From NCBI GenBank assembly GCA_947589065.1, contig CANPZM010000004.1, forward strand, positions 1-55,429: a DNA stretch of 55,429 nucleotides, read 5' to 3'. The first letter of the stretch is position 1; each line of letters opens with the position of its first letter. The translations under genes and the position numbers were made by a program. This document shows positions 34,511-44,946 of the stretch, in pieces. The notes beneath the pieces were generated by a model. It worked only from the letters and a program-made list of their open reading frames with translations. It was not told the origin of the DNA and ran no database searches. The stretch is from an uncultured Clostridia bacterium. GTDB taxonomy: Bacteria > Bacillota > Clostridia > TANB77 > CAG-508.

Positions 34511-37500
34511 TTATATACTGTTTAGGAATTTTTTTGTTTCTTCTAGTATATCATTAATATCATTTAGTTTGTATGTTATGTATGAATTCTTTGATGGTGA
34601 AAATTTTATTTTATTTCCATATGTTTTCATTAATTTATCTACTACCTGAAAATCAAAGTTTTTCTCATCAAAATAAAAGACTATTTTGTCATTCTTTTGA
34701 GACACTTTAATTATATTTTTCTCTCTACAGCAATTTCTTATTCTAGCTATATCAATTAATTTTTCAATTTCCTTTGGTAAATCACCATATCTATCGATGA
34801 TTGAATCTACTATATCTTTTATTTCTTCTTCATTTTTACATAATGCAATATTCTGATATATTTCAATTTTTTGATTTGAGTTTTCAATAAATTCATCTGG
34901 TATATAACTTGATACATCTAAATCGATCTGAACATCTATTTCTTCTTCAACTTGTATTCCTTTCATTTCTTTTACAACTTGATCTAATAATTTACAATAC
35001 ATGTCATATCCAACTTGTTCCATATGTCCATGTTGCATCTCTCCTAAAATGCTTCCAGCTCCTCTTATTTCTAAATCTCTCATTGCTAATTTGAATCCTG
35101 ACCCAAATTCTGTAAATTCTTTTATTGCTTTTAATCTTTTATCCGCAACTTCTGATAATAGTTTATCTTTTTTATACATAATATATGCATAACCTTGTTT
35201 ATCACTTCTTCCAACTCTACCTCTAATTTGATAAAGTTGTGCTAAACCTAGCTGATCTGCATTTTCTACTATGATTGAATTTGCATTTGGTATATCAATT
35301 CCGGATTCCAAAATTGTTGTACAAACTAGTACATTAATTTTCTTATCTATGAAATCTTGCATAACATCTTCAAGTTCTCTTCCAGACATTTTTCCATGTG
35401 CAATTCCAATTTTAGCTTCTGGAACTAATTCTTGAATTTTATTTGCTTTTCTCTCTATGTTTTCTACCTTGTTAAATAAATAAAATACTTGGCCTTCATG
35501 TTCTAGTTCTTTTGTTATTGCTTCTCTTACAACTTCATTATCATATTCTAGTACATAAGTTTGAACTGGTTTTCTATTTTGTGGTGGTTCATATATTACT
35601 GACATATCTCTAATTCCCAATATTGACATATGTAAAGTTCTAGGAATTGGTGTTGCTGTCATTGTTAATACATCTACATTCGTTTTTAATTGTTTTATTT
35701 TTTCTTTATCTTTTACTCCAAATCTATGTTCTTCATCTATGATTAGTAATCCTAAATCTTTAAACTTGACATCTTTACTTAAAATTCTGTGTGTTCCAAT
35801 AAGTACATCCACTTCTCCTCTTGCAAGTTTTTTTATTACTTCTTCTTGCTGTTTTTTAGTTTTAAATCTGTTTAATAATGCAACTCTTATTGGGAATTTT
35901 TCCATTCTTTCTTTAAATGCTTGGTATTGTTGTTCTGCTAATATGGTTGTTGGAACTAAATAAGCAACTTGCTTTTGATCCATACAAGCTTTAAATGCAC
36001 CACGGATTGCAACTTCTGTTTTTCCATATCCAACATCTCCACATAGTAGTCTGTCCATTGGTTTTTCTTTTTCCATATCCTGCTTCATTTCTTCTATGCA
36101 TCTCAATTGATCATCAGTTTCTACATATGGGAAGCTATCTTCAAATTCTTTCTGCCATATTGTATCTTTAGAAAAACCATAACCACTTGTATGTTCTCTT
36201 TTAGCATATAATTCAATAAGTTCTCTTGCAACTTCTCGTAAATTATTTTTTACCTTTGCTTTAGTATTTTCCCAGTCTTTACTTCCTAATCTATTTATTT
36301 TTGGTGTTGCATTTCCTGAGCCTATATATTTTCTAATATTATCTAAAGAATTTATTGGTACATATAAAATATCACTATCTTTGTATTTTATCTTAATATA
36401 ATCTTTCGTTACTCCGTCTGCTTTAATTGTATTTACACCTATATATTCTCCAATACCATGTGTTCTATGCACTACATAGTCTCCAATTTTTAAATCAGAG
36501 AATATTACTGTTTCTCCCTCTTTAAAGTTTTGTGATAATCTAGTTCTTTTTTTCTCTTTACCTGTAAATAGTTCTTCAACTGTAATTACTAAAAAATTCC
36601 CATCAAAACTTTCAAAGCCATTAGAAATTGTCCCAGTTGTGATTGATACCACCCCTGGAACTATGTCTTCTTCTAAGTTTTCATCTGTTTTATGTTTAAT
36701 CTTTTTTTCAGTTAGTATTGAACTTAATTTTTTTATATTATCACTACTACCACAAAGGACTACTGTTTGTTTTGATTGTTTATTTGCTTTTTGTAATTCC
36801 TCAAACAATAAATCCATTGAACTACGAAAAAAGTTGACCTCCCTATAGCTAAAGCTATATCCGTTTCTTTTTGCATGCATACTTTGGATATCTGTAAATC
36901 CAATCTCTTTATTTTCTAGGTATATTACCTGTTTTTTCTTTAATTTTTCAATTATTTCTACATAGTCTAGTTCATTTTCAAGAATTTGTAAAGGAATCTT
37001 TTTTTTCTCTACTAAGTTTTTAGTCACTGCTTCATTGTCTTTTATAATGTTTTCTGATCTAGCTTTTATTTTTGATATTTCATCTAAAAATACTATATAA
37101 TTTTTTCCTAAATAATCTAAAAAGTTTTCTGCTTTATTGTAAAAGCAATTAAAATATTTATCTATTTTGCTAATATAATTTCCATCCTTAATTTGTGTAA
37201 TATCTTCTGTTGCTATGTCATCTAAAACTCCTGCATACTTGTTATTTTTTATTTTTTCACAAACTGTTGGTATATCATTTTCCAAAATATATTCAATTGC
37301 AGGATATATTTCCACATCTTTTACCATATCTGTTGAACGTTGTGTTAAAATGTTAAATTTTCTTATTGAGTCAATCTCATCTCCCCAAAATTCAATACGT
37401 ATTCCGTTCTTCTCTCCTAAGGCAATATCAACTATTCCGCCTCTTATGCTAAATTGTCCTTTTCCTTCAATTAAATCATATCTCTCATAGCCTAAATTTA

Positions 37501-37966
37501 CTAATGTTTCTTTTAATTTTTCTAGGTCATATTCTTGACCTACTTTTAATTTCAATAAATTTTTATATAAAACATCTTTACTTATCATTGGTTGCATTAT
37601 TGCTTCTATTGTTGTAACTATTATTTTTGATTCTTTATTTATAATATGATTTAATACTTGAATTCTATCAAATAGATTGTCCTTACTTTCTGCTAAATAA
37701 TCATATGCAAATACTTCTTTTTTTGGGAAAAAATCTATTTTTTCATCGAAATATTTTAAATCTTTAATTAATTTTTTAGCTTGCATCTCATTATAAGTTA
37801 CAATGCATATTGGCTTGTCTGTATAAAATTGCGTTGAATAAGCTAAATGCACTTTTGCACTGTCTGTAAGTCCTGAAACAAGCATAGGATTTACATTTTG
37901 CTTTACATCTTCTATATATGCTTTATATTTTTTTATATTAGGAATAATTTTTACAAGTGAATTCAT
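34511..37966 (-). CDS. mfd: Transcription-repair coupling factor Mfd
   Basis: A 1151-residue ATP-dependent translocase that removes stalled RNA polymerase and recruits UvrA. The N-terminal UvrB-homology region (LPKK-type VGQEYDLEKLKETLVNLGYER), the RNA-polymerase-binding domain (IGDYVVHRTHGIGEYIGV), Walker A (GDVGYGKTEVAIR), DEEHRFGV, the TRG block (RIRGRVGRSDKQGYAY-like QIRGRVGRSDKQGYAYI) and the C-terminal TRCF domain are all present. The start at 37966 is used because AAGGAG directly abuts the ATG at 37972. The length is normal. Confidence 0.97.
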   Translation of the reverse strand: MNSLVKIIPNIKKYKAYIEDVKQNVNPMLVSGLTDSAKVHLAYSTQFYTDKPICIVTYNEMQAKKLIKDLKYFDEKIDFFPKKEVFAYDYLAESKDNLFDRIQVLNHIINKESKIIVTTIEAIMQPMISKDVLYKNLLKLKVGQEYDLEKLKETLVNLGYERYDLIEGKGQFSIRGGIVDIALGEKNGIRIEFWGDEIDSIRKFNILTQRSTDMVKDVEIYPAIEYILENDIPTVCEKIKNNKYAGVLDDIATEDITQIKDGNYISKIDKYFNCFYNKAENFLDYLGKNYIVFLDEISKIKARSENIIKDNEAVTKNLVEKKKIPLQILENELDYVEIIEKLKKKQVIYLENKEIGFTDIQSMHAKRNGYSFSYREVNFFRSSMDLLFEELQKANKQSKQTVVLCGSSDNIKKLSSILTEKKIKHKTDENLEEDIVPGVVSITTGTISNGFESFDGNFLVITVEELFTGKEKKRTRLSQNFKEGETVIFSDLKIGDYVVHRTHGIGEYIGVNTIKADGVTKDYIKIKYKDSDILYVPINSLDNIRKYIGSGNATPKINRLGSKDWENTKAKVKNNLREVARELIELYAKREHTSGYGFSKDTIWQKEFEDSFPYVETDDQLRCIEEMKQDMEKEKPMDRLLCGDVGYGKTEVAIRGAFKACMDQKQVAYLVPTTILAEQQYQAFKERMEKFPIRVALLNRFKTKKQQEEVIKKLARGEVDVLIGTHRILSKDVKFKDLGLLIIDEEHRFGVKDKEKIKQLKTNVDVLTMTATPIPRTLHMSILGIRDMSVIYEPPQNRKPVQTYVLEYDNEVVREAITKELEHEGQVFYLFNKVENIERKANKIQELVPEAKIGIAHGKMSGRELEDVMQDFIDKKINVLVCTTILESGIDIPNANSIIVENADQLGLAQLYQIRGRVGRSDKQGYAYIMYKKDKLLSEVADKRLKAIKEFTEFGSGFKLAMRDLEIRGAGSILGEMQHGHMEQVGYDMYCKLLDQVVKEMKGIQVEEEIDVQIDLDVSSYIPDEFIENSNQKIEIYQNIALCKNEEEIKDIVDSIIDRYGDLPKEIEKLIDIARIRNCCREKNIIKVSQKNDKIVFYFDEKNFDFQVVDKLMKTYGNKIKFSPSKNSYITYKLNDINDILEETKKFLNSI

Positions 37967-38129
37967 TTTCATCTCCTTATATAATGATATTACATTTTTA
38001 GGTATTTATTCTTTTTTTCTGAATTGTTATTATATCATATTTATCTAGCGTTTTCAATTATTTTAAGTTGTAAAAATTTCTAAATCATGCTATAATATTT
38101 ATGTTAACTTTTAAGGAGATAGATTTTAT

Positions 38130-40154
38130 ATGAAAAATTTCAATTCTTTTGAAAAAAATTTAAATGCTTCAGAATTAAGAAATGCTTCTAAACCTAATGA
38201 ACCTTTTTTTGTTCATAGATACTTATATAATACTGTTATTCATAATTTGGCACGTATTAGGCATAATCATCCTGGAATAACTGCGGATGAAATGAATGAA
38301 ATTCTTTTTAATGAAATTGATGATTATTCACAATCTGTGTATGAAATTTCTCATGTTTTTGTTAGTTTTATGGAATATATTTCTGCACAATATTTATTAG
38401 ATCATCCTGGAAAATTTGAAGAAATTTCAGAAAAGTTGAAATCTCCTGATATTAATCCAGAAGAACTTTCTTTTTATACATGTTCATCTTTAGATGAATG
38501 TTTATGTTTATATGTTTATAGATACAAAAAGCAATTGTTTGATATAATTTTTGATGGATATACTAAAACAACTCCTGAAAATGCAATACATATTGATGAT
38601 ATTATAAAATCTGATTTAAAACCATTTTGTAAGCATGTATTTGGTTCAGATGAATTTGCAGACTTAATGTCATCAACTACTTTAGATATTTCCAAGAAAA
38701 AAGCAAAAGTTAAAGAATATTCTCTTTTATATCCAGTTCAAGATAGACGTAAATTTCTAACTACTATTGATATTTTGTTAAGAGGTTCAATTGCATATTT
38801 AGCTTATGATAAAGATGATTTGGAGTTTAAATTAAGAGAGGATTTGTCACAATCAATTGAACGTATTGTTAATAATTTGGAAGCACAGAATCATTTAAAA
38901 GACTATATGGTATCTTATGCTTCACAAATGGTTTCTCTTGGTTTTCCAGAAATGGCTTTACCATTTTGTGAAGGAGAAAATGTTAATTTAAGTTTTTTAC
39001 GTGACTTAGAAAACGTGGATATTGCACATCAGAAAAATGCTCTATTTCATGTTGTAAATACAGATAAGTTAAAAAAATTGCTTTCAGTAAATTACTTATC
39101 TTCTGGTAAATCAATTTCAATTGGTTCTTTATTTGCTCTTAATTCATTTTGGTCAAATAGATATATAAAAGAACTTGATGTGTATGCAGAGTCAATGTTT
39201 GCAGTTCATGAATTTGATTTAGTGGATAAAATTGTTAATGGTGAAAAAATAGATATTCCTATCGAAGATATTGAAAAAATGTTAATCAAAATGAATACAT
39301 TTTATAGACCGGCTTGTTATTATATTAATACAAAAAATGATGAAGTAAACTCTAAAGATAATTCAGATATTGATGATGAACATACTACATTGAATGGGAA
39401 AATTATAAGATATTCTTATGATGATTTCATTTCATCTATAAAATCTCAATTTGGTGATAAATATTTTGAACATTTTTCAAAACTATTACCTAATTCAGAA
39501 AATAATATTGAAGAAGATGCAGATTGGTTTATTCGTTTATACAATCCAATTATTTCATCTTATCAAATTAAAGATTATAGTATAAAAGCTTTAATTTCTG
39601 GAATTGAATATTCTGCATCTGATTTTGTAAATGCAGGTATAATTCTAGATACTATTTCTAAAGATGGTACTTTTGTGCAAATTCCTTCTGTAATTGGTAT
39701 TGGATTTGATGCTGGGCTTACATCTCCGGTTAGAGTTCATGTAAGAAAAGATGTTTTACTAGAACATTTGAAATCTCTACATGGAAATTCAATGATTCCT
39801 ATTTATGCTGGTTCTAAAGATTTTAATGATCCATTAACTCAAAAACCTTTACCTGTGCATATTGTCTCACCTATGACAGATAAACATGTATCTATGTTGA
39901 AGAAAGCCTCAAAAAATCTTAAGGATTATAAAAATCCAAATTTGGTTGCCCATTTAGGATTTCTAAATTCTAAATTTCCACCTATGCACCTTAGACCTGC
40001 TTCATCTACCAAAAAAAATAAAAAGCCTCAGCCCTTGCAAACTAAATATGTTGATTTGGAAACCGGTTTAATACATGTAAAAGAAAATGATACATACATT
40101 CCAGTTATTCCTACAGATAATTCAATTGAAGGAGTTGGTAATCATGAGCATTGA
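38130..40154 (+). CDS. Large cytoplasmic protein of unknown function
   Basis: A 674-residue protein without signal peptide or membrane helix; no domain was recognised. The N-terminal 120 residues look helical (FVHRYLYNTVIHNLARIRHNH, then DEMNEILFNEIDDYS). A central helical part and a more beta-rich C-terminal third (IPSVIGIGFDAGLTSPVRVHV, SMIPIYAGSKDF) follow, then a lysine-rich segment (STKKNKKPQ). AAGGAG precedes the ATG. It overlaps the next gene by 11 bp, so the two form a unit. Composition matches the host, so this is probably a lineage-specific gene rather than a recent arrival. Confidence 0.75.
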   Translation: MKNFNSFEKNLNASELRNASKPNEPFFVHRYLYNTVIHNLARIRHNHPGITADEMNEILFNEIDDYSQSVYEISHVFVSFMEYISAQYLLDHPGKFEEISEKLKSPDINPEELSFYTCSSLDECLCLYVYRYKKQLFDIIFDGYTKTTPENAIHIDDIIKSDLKPFCKHVFGSDEFADLMSSTTLDISKKKAKVKEYSLLYPVQDRRKFLTTIDILLRGSIAYLAYDKDDLEFKLREDLSQSIERIVNNLEAQNHLKDYMVSYASQMVSLGFPEMALPFCEGENVNLSFLRDLENVDIAHQKNALFHVVNTDKLKKLLSVNYLSSGKSISIGSLFALNSFWSNRYIKELDVYAESMFAVHEFDLVDKIVNGEKIDIPIEDIEKMLIKMNTFYRPACYYINTKNDEVNSKDNSDIDDEHTTLNGKIIRYSYDDFISSIKSQFGDKYFEHFSKLLPNSENNIEEDADWFIRLYNPIISSYQIKDYSIKALISGIEYSASDFVNAGIILDTISKDGTFVQIPSVIGIGFDAGLTSPVRVHVRKDVLLEHLKSLHGNSMIPIYAGSKDFNDPLTQKPLPVHIVSPMTDKHVSMLKKASKNLKDYKNPNLVAHLGFLNSKFPPMHLRPASSTKKNKKPQPLQTKYVDLETGLIHVKENDTYIPVIPTDNSIEGVGNHEH

Positions 40155-40443
40155 TAAAAAAATGTTTTCGGAGCATTTAAAATATAAAGATTATGAATAT
40201 TGTATTAATGTTTTAAGAGAAGAAATATTAAATATTCTTGTTAAAAAAATTCAAGAAAAAAATAAAGATTTTACATATACAACAATTGGAAATTTAAAGC
40301 AAAATTGTATTAAATATCTTCCTGAAAATGAGAAAAACATAGCTATTGATATTTATAGTCTTACCTTTTCAGATGATTCAGCTGATTATGAACTTGCATG
40401 TCTTATGAATTCTTATAAGGAGCTAATTGATTTTAGTTTTTAA
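40144..40443 (+). CDS. Small helical protein of unknown function, partner of 38130
   Basis: A 99-residue protein, mostly helical and acidic (MSIDKKMFSEHLKYKDYEYC, later FSDDSADYELACLMNSYKEL). The ATG at 40144 is chosen because GAAGGAG sits 9 nt upstream and it overlaps the previous stop, giving coupled translation. The two-helix pattern is vaguely HEPN-like but lacks the R-x4-6-H catalytic motif, so no nuclease activity is claimed. Confidence 0.65.
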   Translation: MSIDKKMFSEHLKYKDYEYCINVLREEILNILVKKIQEKNKDFTYTTIGNLKQNCIKYLPENEKNIAIDIYSLTFSDDSADYELACLMNSYKELIDFSF

Positions 40444-40503
40444 TATAAAAAAATTATTTTAAGACGAAATAAAAATATGTCATACTAACTTTGGATATTT
40501 TAT

Positions 40504-40539
40504 TAAGCTTCTATTTAAACTTATTTAAATAGAAGCTTA
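40504..40539. terminator. Long inverted repeat after the two-gene unit
   Basis: AAGCTTCTATTTAAA-CTTA-TTTAAATAGAAGCTT, a perfect 15-bp stem but with no T-tract on the plus strand. It is probably a terminator or mRNA-stabilising hairpin. Confidence 0.5.
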
Positions 40540-40592
40540 TCTGATTCCAAAATACTTGGCATATTTTTTTACTTATATCAATATTCTTTATT

Positions 40593-41561
40593 ATGAAGAA
40601 TTTTAGTAATTATTTTTTAACTTTTTTAATAATTTTATTTGCATTTTGTTTATTATTTTTTTCATCATCAAATATAGAAGCTGTACAATCTTCTATTAAT
40701 TTATGTTTAAACTCAATAATTCCTAGTTTATTTCCATTTTTAATTGTAAGTGAACTATTATCATATACTAGTATCATTTTTCTTTTATCGGCTAATTTCG
40801 AAAGAATTATGAAACCTTTATTTAAAGTTAATGGGATTGGTGCATATCCATTTATTCTTGGTCTTATTAGTGGATACCCTGTTGGTGCTAAGATTGTTTC
40901 TAATTTACGTATAGAAAATAAAATTTCTCAAGATGAAGGAAATAGACTCTTAATTTTCACAAATAATGCTGGTCCACTTTTCGTTATTGGAACTATTGGA
41001 TGTAGTATTTATTTAAGTCCAGCAATTGGATTTCTTTTTTTAACAATAAATATTTTTTCTACAATCCTAACTGGGATTATTTTTGGGATTTTTTCTAAAA
41101 TTAATTACAGAAATTCTGTCGCACATGAAGAGTTAAATTTTTCTACTCTTGGTGAAATAATTAGTTCTTGCATAAAAAAAGCGTTTAACACATTGAGCAT
41201 AGTTTGCGGATTTGTAATTATCTTTTCATTAATTATTTCAATGATTAAATCTTCTGGTATTTTATCTATTTTTCATAATTCTTGGATAGAATATACAATA
41301 TTAGGATTATTAGAAATTACAAATGGAATAAAATTAATTTCGACCATTGCATCTAAAAATTTATTCTTTAATTTAGTATTAACCTCCTTTTTAATTGGCA
41401 CAGGTGGATTATCTGTATTGTTGCAAGTATGGAGTATTATTTCAAAAACTGATTTATCAATTAAGTCATATTTCTTTGGGAAAATATTAAGTGGTTGTAT
41501 CTCTGCTATTATAATGAGTATAATTCTAATTTTATTTCCAACATTATATTTTTTAAAATAA
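40593..41561 (+). CDS. ylbJ: Sporulation integral membrane protein YlbJ
   Basis: A 322-residue membrane protein with about eight helices and the nucleoside-recognition (Gate) blocks typical of YlbJ: SIIPSLFPFLIVSELL, GLISGYPVGAKIVSNL, and NNAGPLFVIGTIG. In B. subtilis ylbJ is sigma-E dependent and needed for spore cortex formation. The protein is shorter than the Bacillus one by some 80 residues but keeps both halves. No good Shine-Dalgarno is visible before the ATG at 40593, so initiation may be weak. SpmA and SpmB are related families but have different motifs. Confidence 0.85.
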   Translation: MKNFSNYFLTFLIILFAFCLLFFSSSNIEAVQSSINLCLNSIIPSLFPFLIVSELLSYTSIIFLLSANFERIMKPLFKVNGIGAYPFILGLISGYPVGAKIVSNLRIENKISQDEGNRLLIFTNNAGPLFVIGTIGCSIYLSPAIGFLFLTINIFSTILTGIIFGIFSKINYRNSVAHEELNFSTLGEIISSCIKKAFNTLSIVCGFVIIFSLIISMIKSSGILSIFHNSWIEYTILGLLEITNGIKLISTIASKNLFFNLVLTSFLIGTGGLSVLLQVWSIISKTDLSIKSYFFGKILSGCISAIIMSIILILFPTLYFLK

Positions 41562-41623
41562 GACTCAACAGTTCAATAATTTAGATTATTAATTTTTGAT
41601 GTGACGTGCAGCGACTAACTATG

Positions 41624-41657
41624 AAAAAAATCATTGAGATTACTCTCAATGATTTTT
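41624..41657. terminator. Bidirectional terminator between ylbJ and the ABC permease gene
   Basis: AAAAAATCATTGAGA-TTAC-TCTCAATGATTTTT: a perfect stem with T-tracts both ways. It overlaps the stop codon of the permease gene by 2 bp. Confidence 0.85.
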
Positions 41658-42891
41658 AATCCTTATTTGATTTACATATTTTAAAAATATTTTTAAAATT
41701 CATTTTTGTTCCATAATTTAATATTGCTGATGAATACACCTTAATAGAAACCTTCGCTATTATTAAAATAGTTATGAATAAAATTAAAATAGATGTTATA
41801 ATTTCACTATTACTTGCACTACCCATTAATATTCTAAATGGCATACAAAATGGTGACGAAAATGGGAAAATTGCCGCAAATTTATTAATATTGCTTGCTG
41901 GATTCATCATTGAAAAATATGATAAATAAAATCCAATAACAGCTAATACTGCAATCGGTGAATTAGCAGAATTTATGTCCTCCGGCTTACTCACCATAGA
42001 ACCAGTTAAAGCATATAAAAATGCATATGTTAAATATCCTAATAAGAAATATACTAAAGTTACTAAACACAAAGTTGGTGTTATATTTGACATATTAATT
42101 ATACTATCTAAAATCCCATCAGGTAAAAATGTTTTAGCAGACAAAAATGCAACTGTTGCAATTATTATAACTTGAAAAATTCCTAAAATTCCTATTCCAA
42201 TTGTTTTCCCCAAGACTATCATCTTTGGTGACGTAGAAGTAACTAATGCCTCCATTATCTTCGATGTTTTTTCCGTTGTTATTGAAGTTGATATTTGATA
42301 TGCACAAAAGTAAATTGCATAAAATAACACAATACTTAATAGCATCATCACTAAAATATTTCCTGTCCCAGCATTTTCATCAGTTTGTATTGTATTTACT
42401 TCAAATTGTGTAAACATTGCTTGTAATTGTTCTGGAGTTATACCCGCTTCCTCTATTTTTTTAGCTGTATACTGCATTTGAAAATTTTCTAATAAACTTT
42501 CAGGTATTGAATCTCCCATAAGTAAACTTTTAGCAATATAATCTATAACTATTTTCTCATTTTCTTTTTTAAATCTAACGCAAGAATCATATTCTTTATT
42601 TTCAAACATCTTGTCTAGTTCTTCATTAGAATAATTTTTCTTACTCATTGTATAGTCATAATCTTCATCTGAAGAATTAATTTCAATTAGTTCTTCTCCG
42701 AAAATATTATCTTCATCTATTATCAATATACTCGTTTTTTCATTATCATCACCTGATAATGCACTTATCATATTCGGAACATTAAAGCCAATAACAATAA
42801 TTCCTAATATTATTATCATTGATATTATAAAAGATTTTCTTTTTACTGCTTCTTTTATTGTAAATTCTATTACAGTGAATAATGACTTCAT
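41656..42891 (-). CDS. ABC transporter permease, NatB-like
   Basis: A 411-residue ABC-2-type permease with one N-terminal helix (FIISMIIILGIIVIGFNV), a large extracytoplasmic part (about 40-175) and five C-terminal helices. QISTSITTEKTSKIMEALVTS matches the NatB/YhaP block. Together with the ATPase gene, whose stop overlaps its start as TAATG, it forms an exporter. Sodium extrusion (NatAB) is one known role of the family, but drug or peptide export is equally possible. Confidence 0.83.
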   Translation of the reverse strand: MKSLFTVIEFTIKEAVKRKSFIISMIIILGIIVIGFNVPNMISALSGDDNEKTSILIIDEDNIFGEELIEINSSDEDYDYTMSKKNYSNEELDKMFENKEYDSCVRFKKENEKIVIDYIAKSLLMGDSIPESLLENFQMQYTAKKIEEAGITPEQLQAMFTQFEVNTIQTDENAGTGNILVMMLLSIVLFYAIYFCAYQISTSITTEKTSKIMEALVTSTSPKMIVLGKTIGIGILGIFQVIIIATVAFLSAKTFLPDGILDSIINMSNITPTLCLVTLVYFLLGYLTYAFLYALTGSMVSKPEDINSANSPIAVLAVIGFYLSYFSMMNPASNINKFAAIFPFSSPFCMPFRILMGSASNSEIITSILILFITILIIAKVSIKVYSSAILNYGTKMNFKNIFKICKSNKD

Positions 42892-43784
42892 TAATTTTCA
42901 CCTACCTTTTCAATAAAAATTTCATGAAGAGTAGGTTTTAATAATTCAAATTTTTCTATTGAAATATTTTTATCTATTAATTTTTTAAGAAGGGCATCAG
43001 CCTGTGTTCTATCAGAAAATTGAACAATATATTTTCTATTTTTATTTTCCTTTAAAGTCATCTTTTCAGATTTTATCAATGAAGTTATATCATCCTTTGT
43101 AACTATCTCTAATTTTGTAATTGGATATGTATCTTTGATATCTTCCAAATTTCCTTTTATTATTGTTTTTCCTCTATCCAAAATAACTATATCATCGCAA
43201 AATTCTTCTACAGTATTCATTTGGTGACTGGACATTACTATATATTTTCCTTTATCAACAAGTTCTAATATTATTTCCTTTAAAATTTGGGTGTTTACTG
43301 GATCTAATCCACTAAATGGTTCATCTAATACGATTAACTCAGGTGAATGGATAATTGCAGTTATGAATTGAACTTTTTGCTGATTTCCTTTTGATAATTT
43401 TTCAGCTGTTTGGTATTTATATTCTTTAAGTTTTAATCTTTCTAACCAATAATCAATTTCTTTATCAGCCTCTTTTTTGTTCATCCCCTTTAATTTAGCG
43501 AAATATAGTAATTGGTCAAATATTTTTGTTTTTGGATAAATACCTCTTTCCTCTGGTAAGTATCCAAAATTAACGTTTTTTCTATCTACATCTTTTCCAT
43601 TCCACTGTATTATTCCACTATCTTTTTTTATTATTCCAAGCATCATTCTTATTGTAGTTGTTTTTCCAGCGCCATTAGTTCCCAAAAGTGCAAATACTCC
43701 AGGCTTTTCAATTTTAAAAGATATATTATCAACTGCTTTTTTATCAATAAATGACTTACTCACATTTTCGACACTAAGTCCCAT
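42891..43784 (-). CDS. ABC transporter ATP-binding protein, NatA-like
   Basis: A 297-residue ATPase. Walker A is LLGTNGAGKTTT, the signature is LSKGNQQK, Walker B is LIVLDEPFSGLD, and the H-loop is SSHQM. The C-terminal 80 residues form a DUF4162-type accessory domain seen in NatA and YhaQ. It powers the permease encoded next to it. AGGAGA lies 4-5 nt upstream of the ATG. Confidence 0.9.
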   Translation of the reverse strand: MGLSVENVSKSFIDKKAVDNISFKIEKPGVFALLGTNGAGKTTTIRMMLGIIKKDSGIIQWNGKDVDRKNVNFGYLPEERGIYPKTKIFDQLLYFAKLKGMNKKEADKEIDYWLERLKLKEYKYQTAEKLSKGNQQKVQFITAIIHSPELIVLDEPFSGLDPVNTQILKEIILELVDKGKYIVMSSHQMNTVEEFCDDIVILDRGKTIIKGNLEDIKDTYPITKLEIVTKDDITSLIKSEKMTLKENKNRKYIVQFSDRTQADALLKKLIDKNISIEKFELLKPTLHEIFIEKVGEN

Positions 43785-43794
43785 TCATGTTCTC

Positions 43795-44646
43795 CTATTT
43801 ATCTATACTATTAATAAAATCTGCAACAAATTCAATAATTCTATAATACTTATATAAATATTGCTTTGTCTCTTTTTCATTTGTAATAGGTTTTGTAATA
43901 ATGTCATTATCAAAAAATCTAAAAAATATTAAATTTTTGTTTACCATCATTTCAAAGTTTAGATTTATTTCAGATTTAAATTGTGTTGCTTTTTCTATTA
44001 CTTCATCAGTTAAAACACTTCTAGCCTTATTCATATTTTCAGCATAAATATATAGATTTTGACCTGCAATTTCGTATTTCTCTTTTTTATTATTCTTACA
44101 ATTTACTCTCATTACATCTATTTCATCCATTGAATGATTTAAAGTTCCATATACAAATATTCCTCTAAATAATTCTTTAGTTTGACTTTTTACAATAATA
44201 TTTGATAATGAAATTGTATGATTCTGTTTTGTTCCTGTTATTACACCTTTTGATATCAATTCTTTATAGATACGATTAAATCCGGATTTTCTATAAAAAC
44301 TACCTGATATTTCTTCATCTTCTTCATATATAAATCCATCTTTAATGTGAGTAGCTAATTCTGCTAGTGAATATTCACTATGTTCATTTTGCTTATCAAT
44401 TATTTTTCTTTCGTATTTAAATAAATAAAATGTACAAAATAGAAACATAAAACCAGCAACAGTCATAAAAATATATTTTGCCATCTGAACATCTGTTAAA
44501 AATGCAATTATAAGGCATATTATTATTATACCGATTAATAATCCTTCAGATTGTCTAACATCTTTTTTGTATTCTTTTACCTTTTTTCTTTCCTTTTCAA
44601 TTTTTTCATTTGTCCACTCATAGATTTTTTCAAATTCACTATCCAT
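43795..44646 (-). CDS. DUF3137 membrane protein
   Basis: A 283-residue protein with a charged N-terminal coiled coil, two adjacent membrane helices (about 33-75) and a soluble C-terminal domain with the DUF3137 pattern (SGFNRIYKELISKGVITG, then LFRGIFVYGTL). The family has no known function. It lies 10 bp upstream of the ABC ATPase gene and is probably the first gene of that operon. Confidence 0.78.
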   Translation of the reverse strand: MDSEFEKIYEWTNEKIEKERKKVKEYKKDVRQSEGLLIGIIIICLIIAFLTDVQMAKYIFMTVAGFMFLFCTFYLFKYERKIIDKQNEHSEYSLAELATHIKDGFIYEEDEEISGSFYRKSGFNRIYKELISKGVITGTKQNHTISLSNIIVKSQTKELFRGIFVYGTLNHSMDEIDVMRVNCKNNKKEKYEIAGQNLYIYAENMNKARSVLTDEVIEKATQFKSEINLNFEMMVNKNLIFFRFFDNDIITKPITNEKETKQYLYKYYRIIEFVADFINSIDK

Positions 44647-44762
44647 TTTTTCATCTCCATCTTTAGTATATTAATATCCTAAATTATTTTAATTTTAAAA
44701 AATTATATCATAAAAAAATTTTTTTTACTACAAAAGTCAAACTTTATTATTAAAATTTTTTA

Positions 44763-44917
44763 TAGTATAGAACAAAAGCGGACATTATTAACATTTTCGC
44801 TATTTATAGCATTTTAAAGTCCGCGTCTTTGTTCGTCCGCGAAAAATTGTATAACAATTTTTCGGTGGAATGTTAATTTTTCTATAATATGAAAGTAGAA
44901 CTTTCATATTATAGAAA
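44763..44917. repeat. Long structured repeat, copy D (complete)
   Basis: GAACAAAAGCGGAC (about 44770-44783), AT-rich spacer, GTCCGCG twice, the unchanged hairpin core (44841-44863), and a perfect palindrome 44879-44917 with 18-bp arms. The palindrome reads TATAATATGAAAGT/ACTTTCATATTATA: compared with copy E a G:C pair is replaced by T:A on both arms, a compensating change. The unit sits directly behind the terminator of the M29 gene. The rest of 44647-44762 is AT-rich with nothing recognisable. Confidence 0.88.
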
Positions 44918-44944
44918 GAAACACACTTTAAAAGTGTGTTTCTT
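44917..44944 (-). terminator. Terminator of the M29 aminopeptidase gene
   Basis: AAGAAACACACTTTT/AAAAGTGTGTTTCTT, a near-perfect stem. The U-tract on the minus strand merges with the palindrome of repeat copy D. Confidence 0.75.
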
Positions 44945-44946
44945 AT

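Noticed and set aside
40144..40443. HEPN-type RNase toxin
   Set aside because: The helical pattern is suggestive, but the R-x4-6-H motif is absent.
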